Source: Teratosphaeria epicoccoides
Taxonomy: Eukaryota; Ascomycota; Dothideomycetes; Mycosphaerellales; Teratosphaeriaceae
DNA: 64,000 bases
Assembly (NCBI GenBank): GCA_021401465.1
Contig: JADDMT010000022.1
Location: forward strand, 186,001 to 250,000
Reading direction: 5' to 3'
Part shown: positions 24,276 through 34,491 of the stretch, one piece after another
How the letters are laid out: every line of letters begins with the position of its first letter
Numbering within the stretch: the first letter of the stretch is position 1
Translations under genes and position numbers: made by a program
Notes under the pieces: model-generated
What the model was told of the DNA's origin: nothing
Database searches by the model: none
The model's input: the letters and a program-made list of their open reading frames with translations, nothing else

Positions 24276-25218
24276 AAACTTTTAATTAGGGCGCTACAGG
24301 CGCTGCCTGTGGCGACCGCGCCGACGAGTGCCCTTAACAAAATGGCCCGCCAGCTGCCTGTCAAACGTGGCGTCGACTCACCTCCCCACTCACCGCAACC
24401 CAGATGTTTCAATCCACACAGTGCTTGCCGGTCAAGACGGTGGGCAGCAGCAAAGAAAAGATCTGACCATGCAGCTGCTCAACCTCGCGCGTTTGCCTCT
24501 GCCAGCAGGCGCCGAGCTCTTATGCTCCAGCCAAGGCCGTTTCACAGCGTGCCGCGCCATCGGCATCCAGCCTGTTGAGAGGACGGCGCTGTGATTTGTC
24601 GGGTTTCCGCCTCTGCCGTCCTGCGCTCACTACGAGCAGAAACAACGGCTTCGATGTCAAGAGCATAGATTAGTTATCGTCTGTAGTGTCCCTTGAGCAG
24701 CAGTGCCCGGCTACAGTGCGAGCGTGTGGTGCAATGCGCAAGTTTCCATGTGATCATTACGAGGAGGTTTGAGTCGTGGGGGCTGATCATGGTCGCGCTG
24801 CACGCAATGATACATGAGAGGAGCCCTGCGATTGATCAGCGATCTCGTGGTCAAACGTTGTACGTCTGAAAGGTGGCGGCGTCGCGTCTTGCATGGTAGC
24901 GACTGCGATACTCTCCAAGACTTACACAAGCTTAGCTGGCGCGTCGAATCACTGTCATTGACTCGTATTTTTGCCACAGCCACGATTGATCTGAACCGTC
25001 TGCCGAGCCGCATCTCAATCTGCCGAGGTCTGGCCGTCAATCACAGCGGAGGACGAGCATTTGGCGTGCTGGGTACATAGTGGTGGCCAAGACCTGTACT
25101 TTCGAGCTTCCGTGGTCATAATGCGGAGCAGACGCCTGCAGGATGCAATGCATCCGACACAGAGACCAACTCTCAAGGCAAATCTGGGCAGACGCAGAAC
25201 CATTACACACTGAAGAGG
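24276..25218. other. Intergenic region, no recognisable gene
   Basis: Base composition returns to normal fungal sequence. Several overlapping ORFs of 60-110 codons occur on both strands (for example plus 24,328-24,594 and minus 24,711-25,040), but none resembles a known family or keeps a convincing codon pattern. They may be chance ORFs or decayed gene remains. Confidence 0.4.
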
Positions 25219-25533
25219 ATGAAGAGTGCAGCACCAACAATCCTCATTTCCTTTCTTTCCATGTCCACAGGCGCTCTCGCCTGGTGGGTAAGCCGCCACC
25301 CTCCCTCTCCAGGCCAAGATCTCTCGAAGCGCTTACAGCTCCCACAGAACTGCTGCAAAAGTCCAACCTGCGGCACCAGCGGGGTGGTGAACCCCTGGGG
25401 TTGGTGTGTGCCCAATGGGGACGATGTGGGTGAAGGTGTCTATCCGAAGGCGTGCAACGTAAATGCGGCGTGCACTGAGGAAGGACGCGGCTGCTCGCCG
25501 CCTGTGGGAGGGGCAGGAGAGGCTTTATGCTAG
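25219..25533 (+). CDS. Small cysteine-rich secreted protein (candidate effector)
   Basis: 104-residue single-exon ORF. The N-terminus has the make-up of a signal peptide: one Lys, a hydrophobic stretch (about residues 5-20) and a likely cleavage after Ala-Leu-Ala near residue 21. A dibasic Lys-Arg at about residues 37-38 could be a Kex2 site that removes a short propeptide. The remaining ~65 residues contain eight cysteines, including a CC pair, and end in Cys, compatible with four disulfide bonds. Small size, secretion signal and even cysteine number are typical of secreted effectors or antimicrobial-like proteins. A longer minus-strand ORF overlaps it but looks like an antisense shadow. No family was recognised, and the gene call itself is moderately uncertain. 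Confidence 0.5.
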   Translation: MKSAAPTILISFLSMSTGALAWWVSRHPPSPGQDLSKRLQLPQNCCKSPTCGTSGVVNPWGWCVPNGDDVGEGVYPKACNVNAACTEEGRGCSPPVGGAGEALC

Positions 25534-26034
25534 GTGGCATAACAGTCTCTGGGTATGAAGCAGGGGAGGTAGTTTGCGGGGGGCAGGTAAGGGCGATGGG
25601 AAGTAACGATAGTAAGTGGATGCCGGACATACCAGCTCCGTCACGCAGTGGAGGATCAGCTGCCGTATGGCGATTCGCATCGTCTCGTACCTGATAGCTT
25701 TTGAGCGGTGTATCTTGTGCAAGGTCGTGTAGCGAATGCAACATGCCGTTGGACTCGGATAGGATCAGAGAGCCCATCGTAGTGATCGGTCGATAATGTA
25801 CATCCATCCTGATGCGACCGAGCCAATGAGATACTTGGTAGCCAACAGACAATGCGGAACAAATGTTGCGACAGCCCGTCCAAAGTGTCTGGAGCGAAGG
25901 TTCCGAAGAAATGGACGTCAAGCTGTCGCATCCGCAGAGTACAGGCGGAAATGAGAGACGATTGGTGCCAGACAAGCTAGAAGAAGCTGGCACAACAAGC
26001 AAGGAACGATCCACTCTGAAGTCAAGCTGACCAG
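25534..26034. other. Intergenic, no supported gene
   Basis: Between the small secreted protein and the stop codon of the monooxygenase. The only long frame here is the minus-strand ORF 25,244-26,077, which has the composition of non-coding sequence. Nothing else was seen. Confidence 0.4.
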
Positions 26035-27739
26035 TCATGCTGAACGGCTTTGAGTCGACTTCGTTTTGTTCAACCATTCGACGAACGCAGTGCCCGGTCT
26101 AACGTTGCGTTGTGGCTGCTTTTCGGGACTGACCTTCTGCCCCGGTATCACATGGTCCTCTTTGCAAACGCCGGCCCTCCAACGGAAAGAGTTAGCGACA
26201 TGCTCCTCCAAGGGTTGCTTCTGGTCTCTCATTCGATAGAAATTTTCCCGATAAGTGCCTCCAGGTACCGCATAATCGTCCCAGAACATGCCTCTCGCCT
26301 GCAACTCCGGCACCAGTAACTCCGCAATATCTTCGAATGACGACGGGAAGATGGCATAGGGGATGTTGAAGCCATCGACGTCTGCTTCATCCACCCACCG
26401 TTGCATCTCGTCGGCGATCTGCGCCGCCGTGCCCACAGGCGTGACTCCCAGACCGCCGATCATAAGATGCCGGGCAACGGTATGCTTGGTCCATCTGGAC
26501 ACGCCGGGGCTGGACTTTGACCATGCCTCGACTGCCGACCGAATGGCGTTGCTTTCCACATGCCGCAGTTCTTGGTCATCATCGTAGGGTTCAAGGTCGA
26601 TCCCGGTCCAGCCCCCAAATAATGCAAGAGCCCCTTCAAAAGACCCATATTGGATGAATTCGTCGTACTTTGCTTTGGCTTCTGCTTCAGTGCGTCCTAT
26701 GACGGGACAAAACATGCTTAGAAATTTGAGATTGTCAGGATTTCGGCCGAATTGCTTCGTTGCCGTAGCACGGATCTCAGCAATGTTTGCCGCAACCACT
26801 GATGGACTATGGCCGGCAACAAACACGGCCTCCGCGTGCTGGGCGGCGAAAAGCTTGCCTGCTTTCGAAGTGCCAGCCTGTAGTAATAAAGGAGTTCGCT
26901 GAGGCGAGGGCTGACATATATGGGGACCAGGGACACTGTAGTGCTTGCCGACATGGTTGATCTTCCGGATGCGATCCGGATCGCTGTAGATACCTCGCTT
27001 CACATCGTGAACCACGGCGTCATCTCGCCAAGACGATTCGAAAAGCTTGTACATGACCTGCATATATTCTTCGGCGACCTCGTATCGATTATCGTGCTGT
27101 GCTATGGAAGGTCAGCACCCATCGTGAACACAGCACCGGGGCTGGAGCTTACGCTGTTCGGCGTTGATCAGGTTCCGAGCAGCAGAGTCCAGGTAACCCG
27201 TCACGATGTTCCAGCCAAGACGTCCCTTGGAGAGATGGTCAACGGTAGACAGCCTCCGGGCCAAATGGTACGGCTGTTCGTAGGTAGTGGCCACGGTCAC
27301 ACCGAAGCCTATCGATTTTGTGGCTGCCGCCATCGCGGAGATCTGGGCCAAGGGCTCGTTCACAGGCCACTGCGCTCCGGATCGGATGGCAGGGCCGAGG
27401 TTCCTCGGTCCTTGATACACATCGTAGCCACCTGAGAGCATCGCATCAGTACAGCGTCTAGAGTCTGTGTGGCCTGCAATAGTAATACCGAGCACATCTG
27501 CTATGAAGATGCCGTGGATTTTGGCGGACTCTAGCAGCTTCGCGAGGTTGACCCAGTGCTCAATATCATTGAAGTCAGTCGATTGGTCTTTCGGATGCCT
27601 CCAAAGACCGGGAGACTGATGGCCGCTGCCTCTGGACGTATCAGCCAATGCAGGAGTACCTCTCAGGTGTCAGTCGCTTACAAGATTCGATGAAAGCATT
27701 CAGGATGAGACTCTTCTTTCTATGCCCTGTAGTAGCCAT
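26035..27739 (-). CDS. FMN-dependent monooxygenase, NtaA/SnaA/DszA family
   Basis: Three exons: 27,739-27,682, 27,629-27,153 and 27,101-26,035, with introns of 52 and 51 bp (donors GTAAGC in both). Joined they give 533 residues without an internal stop. The N-terminus (KKSLILNAFIESC, then SGHQSPGLWRHP) is the hallmark start of the nitrilotriacetate monooxygenase component A group of the bacterial-luciferase-like superfamily. Further family blocks are LAKLLESAKIHGIFIADVLG, AQISAMAAATKSIGFGVTVA and GRLGWNIVTGYLDSAARN. These enzymes oxidise small substrates with reduced FMN supplied by a separate flavin reductase; none is visible nearby, and the substrate cannot be told from sequence. At 533 residues it is longer than the ~450 of bacterial members, mostly at the C-terminus. 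Splice sites were chosen because they restore the conserved CSGHQSPG and EQ...HDNRYEVAEEY junctions. Confidence 0.88.
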
Positions 27740-29883
27740 TCTGCGCTCGTGATTCCATGAGATGTCAGCAGGACCGTGCCGTGGAAATGACAAAAGGTGC
27801 ATCAAGATGCAAAGGATTTACATGTTTCCCACCAAGCTCGAAAGCTTCCGGATGACGCGATGCCGGCCCATGCGGAGCATACATAGCTCGTGGGACTTGT
27901 GCACACGCCGTATTGAGTGTTTGTTCGACTGCAAGGCGCAGCATGAAGCCCTTGTTCTGAGATATGCTGTTTTGTCTTTTGCTGCCTGCGTGCACTTGTC
28001 CACCAGCTTGTCAACGTTGAAGGGCCGCCAGGTTGGTCTTGGAGAAGTCTCCTGCGACGATGGAACTGCCAAATCCTTGCTCGTGGTCTAGCATTGTGAA
28101 CAGAGGCCATTGCCGGGCAAACTGAGAGCAGCCAGACACAGTTCCACGGGAGCGTACAGCGTCAGGTGGAGAATAGAGGCTTTTCAGGGATGGTTCGCAA
28201 TGCTACACGTTCGACGCCAGGTGCATGCCCATCTACACGGAGAAGTTTGCAATCGGTGCTGTTGAATGAGCCCACGCATTTTGCTGGCGCTGTCCCGACA
28301 TGGTACATGGCATGTACGACCTTCAGACCGATCGCCGTCCGTCGTCAGTAACAACCAGCGGTTGTTTCGGGTTATTGCTATGACATCTGCTGGAGTCACA
28401 TGTATTGATCTCCTTTACGAATCTTCGCCTCGACCATCTAGCCGCACCGAGACGCAACGCATGTGACAGATCAGCCACGGGAGGGATACCGTGATCGAAA
28501 CCGTAATTGTGTAATGGCTACTTTCAGTACGGGATTCATGAACGGTTCAGTCCTCAGTTCTGTTAGACTTAGCCCGAATTAGCTCTGGACCGTGACACCC
28601 GACACTCTTCTACCTTCAGAATGTGCGCAAAAGTGCTCACCAACCACAAGGCACAGAGGCGGATCTCGAGGCGTTTATGCGCGACATTCTGGTTCCATCA
28701 GCGCGCTCAGATTTGTCACACTGATGGTTTGGCAGACTGTCATCGCCGAGAGGGGACTTGCGTGAAAGTGAGCGATGATGGTCACCCACGTTGAGCCTTA
28801 TGTGGCTCGACCAGTCTCTACCTTCTACCAGAAATTTGCTCGGGTGCCATCGCGAGAGCGGCAACCTCGTCTGCACGGACTCGGATCTGCCCCTGTTCAA
28901 CAGCAAGTCGGCCATCACGCCCAGACTCTCTCCATAGGAAGATCTTAACCTCCTACTGGCAGCAGATCCTCATGCCCAGCTGTCAGCGCCGGCCGGATCT
29001 AAGCTCATGTGCCAGTGCCGTACTTCTGGATTCCGAAACGGTCACATCACAGTCCAAGAACCTTCATGGCTCCTTGTGCGCGACTTTGTCGGCAACGTCC
29101 TGTATGCTGAACGGCATTGGCTGCGCTGGAATCAGCGTAGTTTCCCGAGCTCTGGAGCGAGGGCCTGCCGCTCGCGCTCGACGTCGCCTGTCAAGTAGTG
29201 CTGATCTCTTCCCTTCGCCCCGTTGAGAGGTCGTATTGGACAGCTTGGGTCTCGAGGTCAGCACAAGTCTAATCCAGTCGACGCAGAAGTCGATGCTCAA
29301 GTCTATTGTGGACGATCTTCATGCGCAGGAGGCTGTGTCGAAAGCCTCTGAATCATTGGCATCGTCGCAGTACATGATGGATTCTGGGACGCCACGCCAC
29401 GCCTGCATAAGGAGATCATTTCGACCCTCGGAGGCATCGTGTTCACACAGTTGCTTAACACCATGGACACTAGTACACCAAGTTCTGCCCCGGGCTGTGG
29501 TGCTACTGAGCTGCACTGAAGAGACCCACCCACCACCAAAAGGGCCTCGAATTACAATCCGCGTCGATCTGGTACCAAGCTCCAGACCAGGTGACTAGAA
29601 GTGTATTTTCACGGAATTGGACCGTTCATGCCTCCTAGAGACTCTGCACCCCGTGGCTGCCTGCTGTGAAGGTCAAGAAAACTTGTGTATGCATCAGCAA
29701 GCTTCAATAGCACTCGGGAATGCAGGTATGGACTCGAACTTTGTGATCGACTTTCAATGCTGATAGTATATGAAGGCTCAGTTCCCTTGCACGCTCGAGG
29801 TTCCCGTTTCCTACGCCAATAGTCCCGTTCTCTCGCACAGACCATTCCACGACTCTCTCTTTCAACCACATTCTCCTTTCAAC
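27740..29883. other. Long intergenic region, no recognisable gene
   Basis: About 2.1 kb of normal-composition sequence with many short, mutually overlapping ORFs. Stretches that look faintly coding are a minus frame at 27,818-28,072 (contains VDKLVDKCTQAAKDKTAYLR) and plus frames around 28,972-29,226 and 29,236-29,598, but none matches a family I know and I found no consistent exon chain. It may hold a decayed gene. The last ~270 bp are the promoter of the repeat-protein gene that follows. Confidence 0.4.
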
Positions 29884-30847
29884 ATGCGTTTCACACTCGT
29901 TGCTACCGCTCTCATCGGCGCTGCTGTTGCTCTTCCTGCCACCAAGGCGCCTGCTCTTAACAAACGTCAAGATGGTAACGTGGTCGGCAACCTTGTGAAC
30001 GATGCCGGCGCCAATTCGATCGGCTCGGGCAATGCCTTTGAATCTCGCCAAGTCGATAACGGCAACGGCAATTTGTCGAACGACATCGATGGCAACACGG
30101 TCGGATCTGGAAACACTTTCACCAAGCGTCAGGGCGACGGTAACTTTGACGGCAACCTTCTGAACGACGGCAACAGCAACACCGTCGGCTCTGGCAACAC
30201 CTTCACAAAGCGCCAGGGTGACGGAAATTTCGTTGGCAACTTTGTGAATGACGCAGATGGCAACTCTGTCGGGTCCGGCAACACTGGCAACATCAAGCGT
30301 CAGGACGGGAACTTCGTTGGAAACCTGAACAACGATCTCAACGGCAACGCCGTCGGCTCTGGTAACACCTTTACCAAGCGCCAGGATGGGAATTTCGTTG
30401 CCAACCTCGTCAATGACGCAGATGGCAACTCTGTCGGTTCTGGCAACAGCGGCTCGTTCGGCAAGCGTCAGGGCGATGGCAATGGTGTCGGAAACTTGGA
30501 CGACGACCTCAACGGCAACGCCATCGGCTCTGGCAACACTGGCAACAGCAAGCGGCAGTCCGATGGTAAGTCGTTGGCTCATGCTCAAACAGGACTTTGC
30601 TAACCACTTTTCTGTCAAGGCAACCTGGACGGCAACGGCATCAATGACCTGGATGGCAACAACGGTGGCTCTGGAAACACCTTTGGCCGGCGTCAGGATG
30701 GTAAGTTGCACCAGTGCCTCTGATGTGAGACAAGTGGACTGACCGCTGGTAGACAACGGCAATGATAATGGGAATAATGACTTGAATGGCAACGCCATTG
30801 GCTCGGGAAACACTTTCGAGGGTCCGAATCTTGCAACTGCTGTCTAA
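29884..30847 (+). CDS. Secreted Kex2-processed repeat protein (KEP), nine repeats
   Basis: Three exons, 29,884-30,565, 30,620-30,700 and 30,753-30,847, with introns of 54 and 52 bp (GTAAGT donors), encode 285 residues. The ATG at 29,884 is preferred to an upstream in-frame ATG at 29,770 because it gives a clean signal peptide (MRFTLVATALIGAAVALPAT). After a short propeptide ending Asn-Lys-Arg come nine imperfect repeats of about 27-29 residues. Each starts with Gln, and all but the last end in a dibasic Lys-Arg or Arg-Arg, or in Ser-Arg in the first two. The core of each is Gly/Asn/Asp-rich with a conserved GSGN near its end. Cleavage by the Golgi protease Kex2 would release a family of related, Cys-free and Tyr-free peptides with N-terminal Gln able to become pyroglutamate. 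The last repeat ends in a different tail. No DUF3328/UstY-type gene is nearby, so it is probably not a dikaritin RiPP precursor. Peptide function is unknown. Confidence 0.88.
29956..30700 (+). repeat. In-gene tandem repeats of about 84 bp
   Basis: DNA basis of the peptide repeats. Units recur every 81-87 bp and contain 'aagcgtcag' / 'aagcgccag' at the boundary and 'gtcggctctggcaacac' near the end. Units 4 and 6 are very similar to each other ('gaygcagatggcaactctgtcgg'), suggesting recent exchange among units. Confidence 0.85.
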
Positions 30848-31663
30848 TTGATGGTTCCTGACTTGCGTGTCATCTGCCGTCTTGAGCTTGGGAGATTGAG
30901 AAGTGCGAAATACAGGCTCTTTGTATTTACAGCGCATTATTGACCTTTGGTCGGAGCTTGAGTCCTGGTCAGATTGGCCGACTTGACCTTCCTTCAGAAA
31001 TTTTGATGTCGTGCTGCGAGCTCCCAACAAGTGCCATCCTCGTCGGATCCTACCTGCCTCGCGAGGAACGAAAGAACACCAGAAGACGTAACCGCAATCC
31101 TTGTAATGTGATGGTGTCTTTTGCTCCCACTACAGTAAGGCAACCGGTACTGTGCCTACCAATGCCGTTTTGACATGGAGCCTTGGACAATCAGGACGTA
31201 TCAGAATCCGAGCGAAATTGCACGAGATAGATCGTGAAGAGGTCCCGACGTAGCATGGCCTGATCAACGTGGCAATATCGCTTGTCGGACTGGACTGGCC
31301 AGAACGCACCGTCTCTTCGCACGTCTGAAAGGACCGTTCGATCAGCCCGATAACGCCACCACTCCTCCCACCTCATCACGCCTCTGAGAACCGCACTACC
31401 CAGCACTGCACTAGCACACCAGCTCACTAGCCAATCTGCCCTATCACCAGCACCTACCAGCCAGCAGTCCACCAAAGTGAAATCAACCTTCCACAACAAT
31501 AACCCGCAGACTTGCTCTTCGACTTCATGCTCGGTTAACAGCCCTGCCCGTGATCCAAGCTCGCGTTGACGCCCTTGGGACACTGCTCCATGAAGGAAAT
31601 TCGCTTGAACGCACAAACAATCCAGTTCCAGTGTAACAATCCAATGCCCGCACACAGGATATC
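30848..31663. other. Intergenic between convergent genes
   Basis: Holds the 3' flanks of the repeat-protein gene (plus) and the amino acid transporter (minus). ORFs at 30,940-31,173 (plus) and 31,191-31,799 (minus) have no recognisable content; the latter overlaps the transporter end out of frame. Nothing else is seen. Confidence 0.45.
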
Positions 31664-33325
31664 TCAGTGCGCCACATTGAAGAAGGTATTGATCACCAAA
31701 CACACCACCATGACCACGACTCCATATATCGCTAGCACCACCGACAATCTCCTCAGCAAAGCCCTCCGCCACTGCCTCCCCTTCAGCCTCCCGCTCCAAG
31801 CATCTCTCCAGCTCGCCTCACCATCTGCAGGGCTGTCGCCAGCCGTCTCGTCAGGGGAATCGTACTCCTCGTCGTCCTCATCTTTCATAAGCCGCTGGTG
31901 ATGTGGTGAGTCGGGTGACGAAATCTTGTAGTAAAAGAGCCCAGGCAGGATGAAGGAGATGGATGTGCTGCCTGTGGAGCCAACGTAAGCGAGTACTTTG
32001 TCGAGACTGCTGACGGTCATGGCCACGATGTAGGAGAGGATGATGATAGCGGCGGTAGTGACTGCGAAGCGAAGCTCCGACATCTCCTCTGGCTTCGGGC
32101 GTGAGACAACCTTTCCCAAGCCGGTCAGGAGCGACGCGCGGGAAGGTGAGCCATTGGCCGGCGTAAGCTCCTCACTTCGCCGGGGTTGAGGTCTCCATTT
32201 CGAGACTGCGTCCAGGCTTGCTCTGCAGGGATGGACTTGCAGGGGGTAAGAGAACATCACGAGGACAACGATGGCGGCACGGCCGATCGTGCTGAAGACT
32301 GAGGGCGTGTATTGGGAGACGATGTTGCCGACCACATTTGTACCGAAGGAAAGGTAGCCGGTGATGGCTACGAGCATGTAGATGGATGCGGCGCCACCGA
32401 TGGAAGCGCCGACTACGGCAGTGGTGCGGAAATGGGAGTTGTCGGAGATTTCGTTCAGGATTGAGAACATCTGCGTAGTCGTCAGCATAGAGAGTTAAGG
32501 TATACACGATTGCGACTCAGCCTACATTCTGATGACATGTGTATGCAAATACGATGACCGGAAACGAAGCCAAAGTTGGGACAGCGCCTTGCCATTTCAG
32601 CCAGTGGACTTCACCTCGGGCAGGCAATGTGTCTCCAGATGCAAAATGGTATACGACCAGCACAACCAGATAGGCGATTGAGACCAGCGCTATGATAGAA
32701 GTGTACTTCAGACTGTCGAGTCTCCGGAGAAAGGATAAGGGTATCACGACCAGCCTACAGTTCATGTCAGCAAAGCGGTCGACCCCACTCTCAGTCTTAG
32801 AACGACAGCCACTCACATGAATGCCGTCACCCAAAACTGCCTATCCACCAGGTACCCCGCCCCAGGCTCACTCGTGAAGCCCCTCACCACCCCGGGCATC
32901 AAATCCCCAATAATAATCAAATAACTTACCCCCACCCCAAAGCACTTGATGGCAATCGCCGCATCAAACACCACCGCTGCGTTCGGATACGTGATCTGAC
33001 TGAGCGCAAAAAAGCTACTCGCTCCCCGGTCCAAATATCTCGCACACCTCGTCTGCAGATACAGTCCAAACCCCGACGTCAAACCCGCCCACAATATCAC
33101 GGAGACGCCGAGTGTGATGCCCATGTTGCTCATGGCGTGCGGCATGGCGAGGACGCCAGCGCCCACAATGGTGTTGACGAGATTGATGACGGAAGAGGCC
33201 CATGATGCGTTGCCGGCGATTCCGCTCTGTTTTCTGCGGCAACGCGAGCGGGAGGGGGAGACGGTGCTGGCGGGGCGGGAGCCGTGTTCGAGGGGCGAGG
33301 CTTGCAGCGCGGCGTACTGCGGCAT
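31664..33325 (-). CDS. Vacuolar-type amino acid transporter (AAAP/SLC38, AVT-like)
   Basis: Exons 33,325-32,817, 32,754-32,526 and 32,470-31,664, with introns of 62 and 55 bp, give 514 residues. After a ~35-residue basic N-terminal tail comes the family signature SSVINLVNTIVGAGVLAMPHAMSNMG (first membrane helix). A block reading FAYTCHQN joined to MFSILNEI follows, a hallmark of AVT5/6/7-type transporters restored exactly by the second splice. About ten to eleven hydrophobic segments are visible, with a charged loop (about residues 340-380) and an acidic segment (KDEDDEEYDSPDE) before the last helix. The likely role is proton-coupled movement of neutral or acidic amino acids across the vacuolar membrane; direction and substrate are not readable. 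The start at 33,325 is preferred to an upstream in-frame ATG at 33,511 because the extra 62 residues are low-complexity and look like 5' UTR. It is divergent from RO-10 with about 290 bp between start codons. Confidence 0.88.
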
Positions 33326-33613
33326 GGAGGTGGTGGGAGGTGGGAGGTGAGCGATGGGTCGTGTGCTCGCTATGTCTCGCTGGCGGAGGGGTGGCGGGGG
33401 GATTATTGCTGCGGCATGGACGCTCGGGCGTGGTCGCGGTGGGGTGGTGCGACAGTCTGTCAGCTGTGTGGGAAAGAGAGTGGCGGAGTGAAATGTTGTC
33501 GGTCGTTTCAATACCTTGCTTTACTACGCGTCGATGGCGAACCTGATTCTGGAAGTCGGGACTCGGCTGTCCACTGGCTCGGGCCGCCCGGGTGGAAGCC
33601 GCCGACTTGACAT
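33326..33613. promoter_or_regulatory. Shared divergent promoter region
   Basis: About 288 bp separate the start codons of the transporter (minus) and the RO-10-like gene (plus), so their promoters and 5' UTRs must share or overlap in this interval. It is GC-rich with G-rich blocks and has no clear TATA box. Confidence 0.5.
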
Positions 33614-34288
33614 GTGAAGCTCCTTCCATCTTGGGAAATGTCAAATGCGTGTGAAGTGATTGGACACCAAATGGGGAGCCTAGTGAAGGAGACGGCGGCG
33701 GACACGCTGGCGTTGCTGGAGGAGAGAGTGCGGAGGATCGATTACGTTCTGAATGGCAACGACAGCTCCCATGAGCCTCGGCGCAATGCCGCATCTGCGA
33801 CGGTGCGACTCCGACATCTCGAGCGCACATTAGCATCACTGGCAGCACAGTCGCCGGCTGTCTCCGAAGTCCTGACCCTCCAAAAGTCTCACCCTTCCCT
33901 CTTCCACCCAGCGGCCCAAAGCACCGCCAGGGACATTCCCCCCCAGCAACTCACCCAACTCATCCTCTCCCACGCACCCACCTACAATTCCTTATCCTCC
34001 CAACTGACTCAGCTCTCCTCCAACGCTTCCATCCCGGACAGCAGGCCCTTCTCTCAAACTGTTGCACTGCAGGGCTGCATACAGAAGGCACGAGTCAGGG
34101 AAGCGGAGTTGCGGAAGGAAGTCGCGGCGCTGAGGCAGAGGAGCGCGAAGGTTGTGCAGATGTGGTATGAGAAGGGTGTGCTGGAGATGGGAGAGAATTG
34201 GGCGGAGTGGGAGGAGAGGTGTAGGGATGTCGAGACGGTGGTGAGGAGAGAGGAGGCGAGGAGGGGGAGGGAGGAGGGAGTTGTTTGA
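33614..34288 (+). CDS. ro-10: Dynactin p24-like nuclear distribution protein RO-10
   Basis: 224 residues, single exon as drawn. The sequence ADTLALLEERVRRIDYVLNG followed by heptad-rich helical segments is characteristic of RO-10, the fungal counterpart of dynactin subunit 3 (p24). It helps assemble the dynactin shoulder for dynein-driven nuclear movement along hyphae. A second coiled-coil block spans about residues 150-200 (ALQGCIQKARVREAELRKEV, then an RQRSAKVVQMWYEKGVLEM run), and the C-terminus is very basic/acidic. Three possible start codons exist (33,614, 33,638, 33,671). The conserved part begins after the third, so the exact N-terminus is uncertain and a short upstream intron cannot be excluded. 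It converges with the SDR gene, with about 200 bp between stop codons. Confidence 0.75.
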   Translation: MKLLPSWEMSNACEVIGHQMGSLVKETAADTLALLEERVRRIDYVLNGNDSSHEPRRNAASATVRLRHLERTLASLAAQSPAVSEVLTLQKSHPSLFHPAAQSTARDIPPQQLTQLILSHAPTYNSLSSQLTQLSSNASIPDSRPFSQTVALQGCIQKARVREAELRKEVAALRQRSAKVVQMWYEKGVLEMGENWAEWEERCRDVETVVRREEARRGREEGVV

Positions 34289-34491
34289 GGCTGATGGAAG
34301 GTGAAAGATAGGGTGATAATGATGTTGGACGGGCCCGTGACGTTGTTGATCATGAGGTGAAGCGGAGACAATGGAGCCAATGGACAAGTCATCTTACGCC
34401 GGAGGTCATGCACGCGCATCGCTCACACCACGGCCGAGAGCGTCTTTAGCAGTGCTGGTCCGCGGCACTTCGCAGGACCAAAGACAAGTAA

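Noticed and set aside
25288..25315. Possible intron (GTAAGC...CTCCAG) in the small secreted protein
   Set aside because: Only about 28 bp, far below the 41-62 bp typical in this window, and the reading frame is open through it.
25244..26077. 277-codon minus-strand ORF
   Set aside because: It overlaps the small secreted protein and the monooxygenase end, is Ser/Pro/Leu-rich without domain features, and looks like antisense of other sequence.
28972..29598. Possible transcription factor or metabolic gene from plus ORFs
   Set aside because: No motif, frame breaks without sensible splice sites, and overlapping ORFs on the other strand of equal length.
29770..29883. Upstream start for the KEP gene
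   Set aside because: It adds 38 residues ahead of an obvious signal peptide; the ATG at 29,884 puts the hydrophobic segment at the N-terminus.
29884..30847. Dikaritin (ustiloxin-like) RiPP precursor
   Set aside because: The Kex2 layout is similar, but the core peptides lack Tyr and no DUF3328/UstY or tyrosinase gene is in the island.
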